Source: an uncultured Clostridia bacterium (GTDB taxonomy: Bacteria > Bacillota > Clostridia > Christensenellales > Borkfalkiaceae). From it: 64,000 bases of DNA. The notes under the pieces are model-generated. The model saw only the letters and a program-made list of their open reading frames with translations, was not told where the DNA came from and did not search any database. A program made the position numbers and the translations under genes. The stretch is from assembly GCA_947631195.1 (NCBI GenBank), contig CANRKK010000001.1, positions 1 to 64,000 on the forward strand, given 5' to 3'. Shown piece after piece: positions 61,850 to 64,000 of the stretch. The stretch's first letter is position 1. Each line of letters starts with the position of its first letter.

Positions 61850-63004
61850 ATGGAAAAAGTAATCATTATAAGATATTCCGAAATTCATCTTAAAGGCAAA
61901 AACAGAGGCTATTTTGAGAGGGTTTTCGGCATCAATCTTGAAAAATCGCTAAAGGGAATAAGGCATGAAATCCATCGCGGCAGCGGCAGGTATCTTATAG
62001 AGAACTTCGATGAAGCGCAATCGGAGCTCATTTTGCAAAAGCTGAGCAAGGTATTCGGAGTGCATTCCATGAGTATCGCGCTCAAGGTGCCCACCGATAT
62101 GGACTCAATTTTCTGCGCAGCAAAAACAGTCGGCCCGATGAACGGTACGTTTAAGGTTGAAACTCACAGGGCTGATAAAAGTTTTAAGCTCAATTCAATG
62201 GAGATCAGCGCCGAAATAGGCGGCAGGCTTTTATCCGAAAACCATAATCTGAAAGTTGACGTTCATTCTCCCCAACACACAATTCAAATTGACTTGAGAG
62301 AGGACGGCAGCACGCTTGTTTTCAATGAGTTTTTTAAAGGCGCGGGTGGCATGCCCGTAGGTACTGCCGGCAAGGGGCTGTTGCTTATCTCGGGCGGAAT
62401 TGACAGCCCTGTGGCGGGGCACATGATTGCAAAGCGGGGAATGAATATCGAATGTGTACATTTCCACAGCTATCCATATACAAACTTACAGGCGCGCGAC
62501 AAGGTAATTGAACTTGCAAAGGTGCTTTCGCAGTATTCCTGCGGGACAAAATTGCACATAGTTTCCGTAACGCACATTCAGGAGGAAATTCATAAAAAAT
62601 GTAACGGCGACTATATGGTTACCATTCTGAGGCGCTTTATGATGCGGATTGCCGAGCGGCTCGCCATAAAAACTGGCGCACAATGCATAATTACAGGGGA
62701 GAGTTTGGGGCAAGTTGCCAGCCAGACGATAGAGGGAATAACCACTTCGAACGACGTTATCGGCAAGCTGCCCGTCTTACGGCCGCTTTGCGGATTTGAT
62801 AAAGATGAGATTATAGAGCGCAGCAGAGCGATGGGGGCATTTGAAATATCGATACAGCCTTACGAGGATTGTTGCACAGTATTCCTGCCCAAACACCCGG
62901 TTATAAGGCCGACGGTGCAGGACGTATTGAACGAGGAAGCAAAACTCGATGTTGAGTCTTTAATAGAGGAAGCCTTTAAATCGATTGAAACATATAACCT
63001 ATAA
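61850..63004 (+). CDS. thiI: tRNA 4-thiouridine synthase ThiI
   Basis: The enzyme thiolates U8 in tRNA using persulfide sulfur. The 384 residues have an N-terminal ferredoxin-like/THUMP region (YSEIHLKGKNRGYFE), then the PP-loop ATPase domain with LLLISGGIDSPVAGHM, CVHFHSYPYT and ITGESLGQVASQT, and CCTVFLPKHP near the end. No C-terminal rhodanese domain is present, the usual Firmicutes form, consistent with direct sulfur transfer from the adjacent desulfurase. Confidence 0.96.
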   Translation: MEKVIIIRYSEIHLKGKNRGYFERVFGINLEKSLKGIRHEIHRGSGRYLIENFDEAQSELILQKLSKVFGVHSMSIALKVPTDMDSIFCAAKTVGPMNGTFKVETHRADKSFKLNSMEISAEIGGRLLSENHNLKVDVHSPQHTIQIDLREDGSTLVFNEFFKGAGGMPVGTAGKGLLLISGGIDSPVAGHMIAKRGMNIECVHFHSYPYTNLQARDKVIELAKVLSQYSCGTKLHIVSVTHIQEEIHKKCNGDYMVTILRRFMMRIAERLAIKTGAQCIITGESLGQVASQTIEGITTSNDVIGKLPVLRPLCGFDKDEIIERSRAMGAFEISIQPYEDCCTVFLPKHPVIRPTVQDVLNEEAKLDVESLIEEAFKSIETYNL

Positions 63005-63010
63005 AAATAT

Positions 63011-63036
63011 AAGCGTGCAATTTGCACGCTTTTTAT
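63011..63036. terminator. Terminator after thiI (also serves the convergent PBP gene)
   Basis: The 9-bp stem aagcgtgca / tgcacgctt with an ATT loop is followed by TTTTATAT. On the minus strand the preceding A-run gives U-rich RNA too. Confidence 0.85.
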
Positions 63037-64000
63037 ATATTGTACCAATCCCCATTTATGATATGCGGGATTTTTATTTGGGGTTGCTGTTTATTCGATG
63101 AAATAAATATGGGTCCGACGTTTATTTCTTTGCCGAAATGCCTTGCCGTTCCGTCAAAATAGTAGGGGCAAACGGAGTACAGGTATGTTCCGTCGGGCGG
63201 AGAATCGGTTATTGATTTTTTCCATTTGCCATCATAAATTGTAGTTTTTATACCGCTATTGGCGCGTTTAACTATATATGAATAGTACTTTGTCTGACAT
63301 AAATCAATAAAAACGCTGTTATTTTCCACTTTGATTTCAGGTTTGCATATTGTAGGAGTTGAAAATCTGGTGGAGGTTGTTGCGGGTATGTTGGATTCCA
63401 AAGTTTTGATTTGCAGCAAATTCAACTGCGGCGAAATGTCGTCGGCAATTTCAATTTTGTTTGAATCGTAATATAATTCCGCGTCTATTTTAACCGTCTT
63501 TGTTCCCTTTGACGTTTCGAGCTTTTTGGGGGACTTATCCGCGTAGAGTTTATTCAAAATTGTCTGTGCCATTTTACAGCTTTGATTTCCGCCCGTAATG
63601 TCAAGTTTTTTGTTTGTGCCGTCGCCAAGCCAAACGGCTACGCAATTTTCGCTCGTATATGCTACGGAGTAGGCGTCCGTATTTCCGCTTTTATCTCCGC
63701 ACGTTCCCGTTTTGGCGGCCACGTCGTAAGGTAAATTTCTTAACATTTTTGCCGTGCCGCTTTTGGCTGTTTCAATCAGCATCTGGTTGATTAGCGATGC
63801 GGTTCCCTCCGAAAACGCCCGGGACTTTACTTTTTTCGGTTCGTATATCAATTTTCCGTTTTCATCTTCAATTTTTCTTATAAACGTTGAGGGGGCATAG
63901 ATGCCAGAATTTGCAAACTGATTGTAGCAATCGGCAATCTGTTTTATCGAAAAGCCGTGCGTCATTCCGCCCAAGGCAAGCGACAGGTTTTTCTCGCTTT
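63033..64000 (-). CDS. Class A penicillin-binding protein, C-terminal part (partial)
   Basis: The reading frame is open to the window edge, so the glycosyltransferase domain and the first transpeptidase motifs lie beyond 64000. Visible are LALGGMTHGFSIKQIADCYNQFANSG, typical of class A PBP transpeptidase domains, and AAKTGTCGDKSGNTDAYSVAYT with the KTG motif. A ~130-residue C-terminal extension with a fibronectin-like beta pattern follows. The product is an outward-facing bifunctional peptidoglycan synthase. Confidence 0.88.
   Translation of the reverse strand, partial: SEKNLSLALGGMTHGFSIKQIADCYNQFANSGIYAPSTFIRKIEDENGKLIYEPKKVKSRAFSEGTASLINQMLIETAKSGTAKMLRNLPYDVAAKTGTCGDKSGNTDAYSVAYTSENCVAVWLGDGTNKKLDITGGNQSCKMAQTILNKLYADKSPKKLETSKGTKTVKIDAELYYDSNKIEIADDISPQLNLLQIKTLESNIPATTSTRFSTPTICKPEIKVENNSVFIDLCQTKYYSYIVKRANSGIKTTIYDGKWKKSITDSPPDGTYLYSVCPYYFDGTARHFGKEINVGPIFISSNKQQPQIKIPHIINGDWYNI

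Overview
This window looks like a chromosomal segment of an uncultured, gut-type Clostridia (Firmicutes/Bacillota) with a Gram-positive cell plan. The evidence is spoVG, an FtsK/SpoIIIE translocase, RNase Y, a MurE with the DNPR motif expected for meso-diaminopimelate, a SipW-type signal peptidase, lipoprotein and SipW-cognate signal peptides, and strong sigma-A-like promoters with 17-bp spacers. Placement below class level is inference. I saw no rRNA, tRNA, CRISPR array, transposase or phage gene.

Region 1 (1-17.4 kb) is accessory. It opens with a short non-coding repeat element, then a promoter and two back-to-back palindromes in front of a small secreted protein with a SipW-type signal. 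A tightly packed gene train follows (1.5-17.3 kb): a second membrane-anchored or secreted protein, a SipW-like signal peptidase, a four-TM McrB-like AAA+ ATPase, a DUF2357/McrC-like partner with a zinc ribbon, an ABC ATPase and its permease, a beta-helix-like exported protein, a lipoprotein with an InlB-type repeat, another SipW-cognate protein, and a 1363-residue surface protein with InlB-type repeats and a C-terminal Hint domain. Stop/start overlaps join most of these genes. I read this as one surface-protein export, processing or assembly system built around a membrane-bound McrBC-derived machine. It is the best candidate here for an undescribed system.

Region 2 (17.5-36.2 kb) is housekeeping: upp, rpsT (minus strand), murI, then a division and cell-wall cluster: mraZ, rsmH, an ftsL-like gene, a class B PBP, murE, mraY, murD, ftsW, murA, ftsQ, a divergent ftsA-like gene and ftsZ. 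spoVG (minus), murC and ilvC follow. murF, murG and murB are not in this cluster. The mraZ promoter carries 10-bp spaced GTGG boxes typical of MraZ autoregulation.

Region 3 (36.3-49.1 kb) holds ftsK/spoIIIE, rimO, pgsA, a cinA with a degenerate N-terminal half, recA and rny. On the minus strand are a flavodoxin and a membrane-tethered PadR-type regulator. Divergent from these are an acyl-ACP thioesterase and a YgjP-type metallopeptidase.

Region 4 (49.2-63 kb) is an arginine/carbamoyl-phosphate operon: argG, argC, argJ, argB, argD, argF, carA, and a carB fused in frame to a DapF (diaminopimelate epimerase) domain whose first catalytic cysteine is missing. A cysteine desulfurase and thiI (tRNA 4-thiouridine synthesis) are coupled to its 3' end. 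The window ends inside a class A penicillin-binding protein gene on the minus strand.
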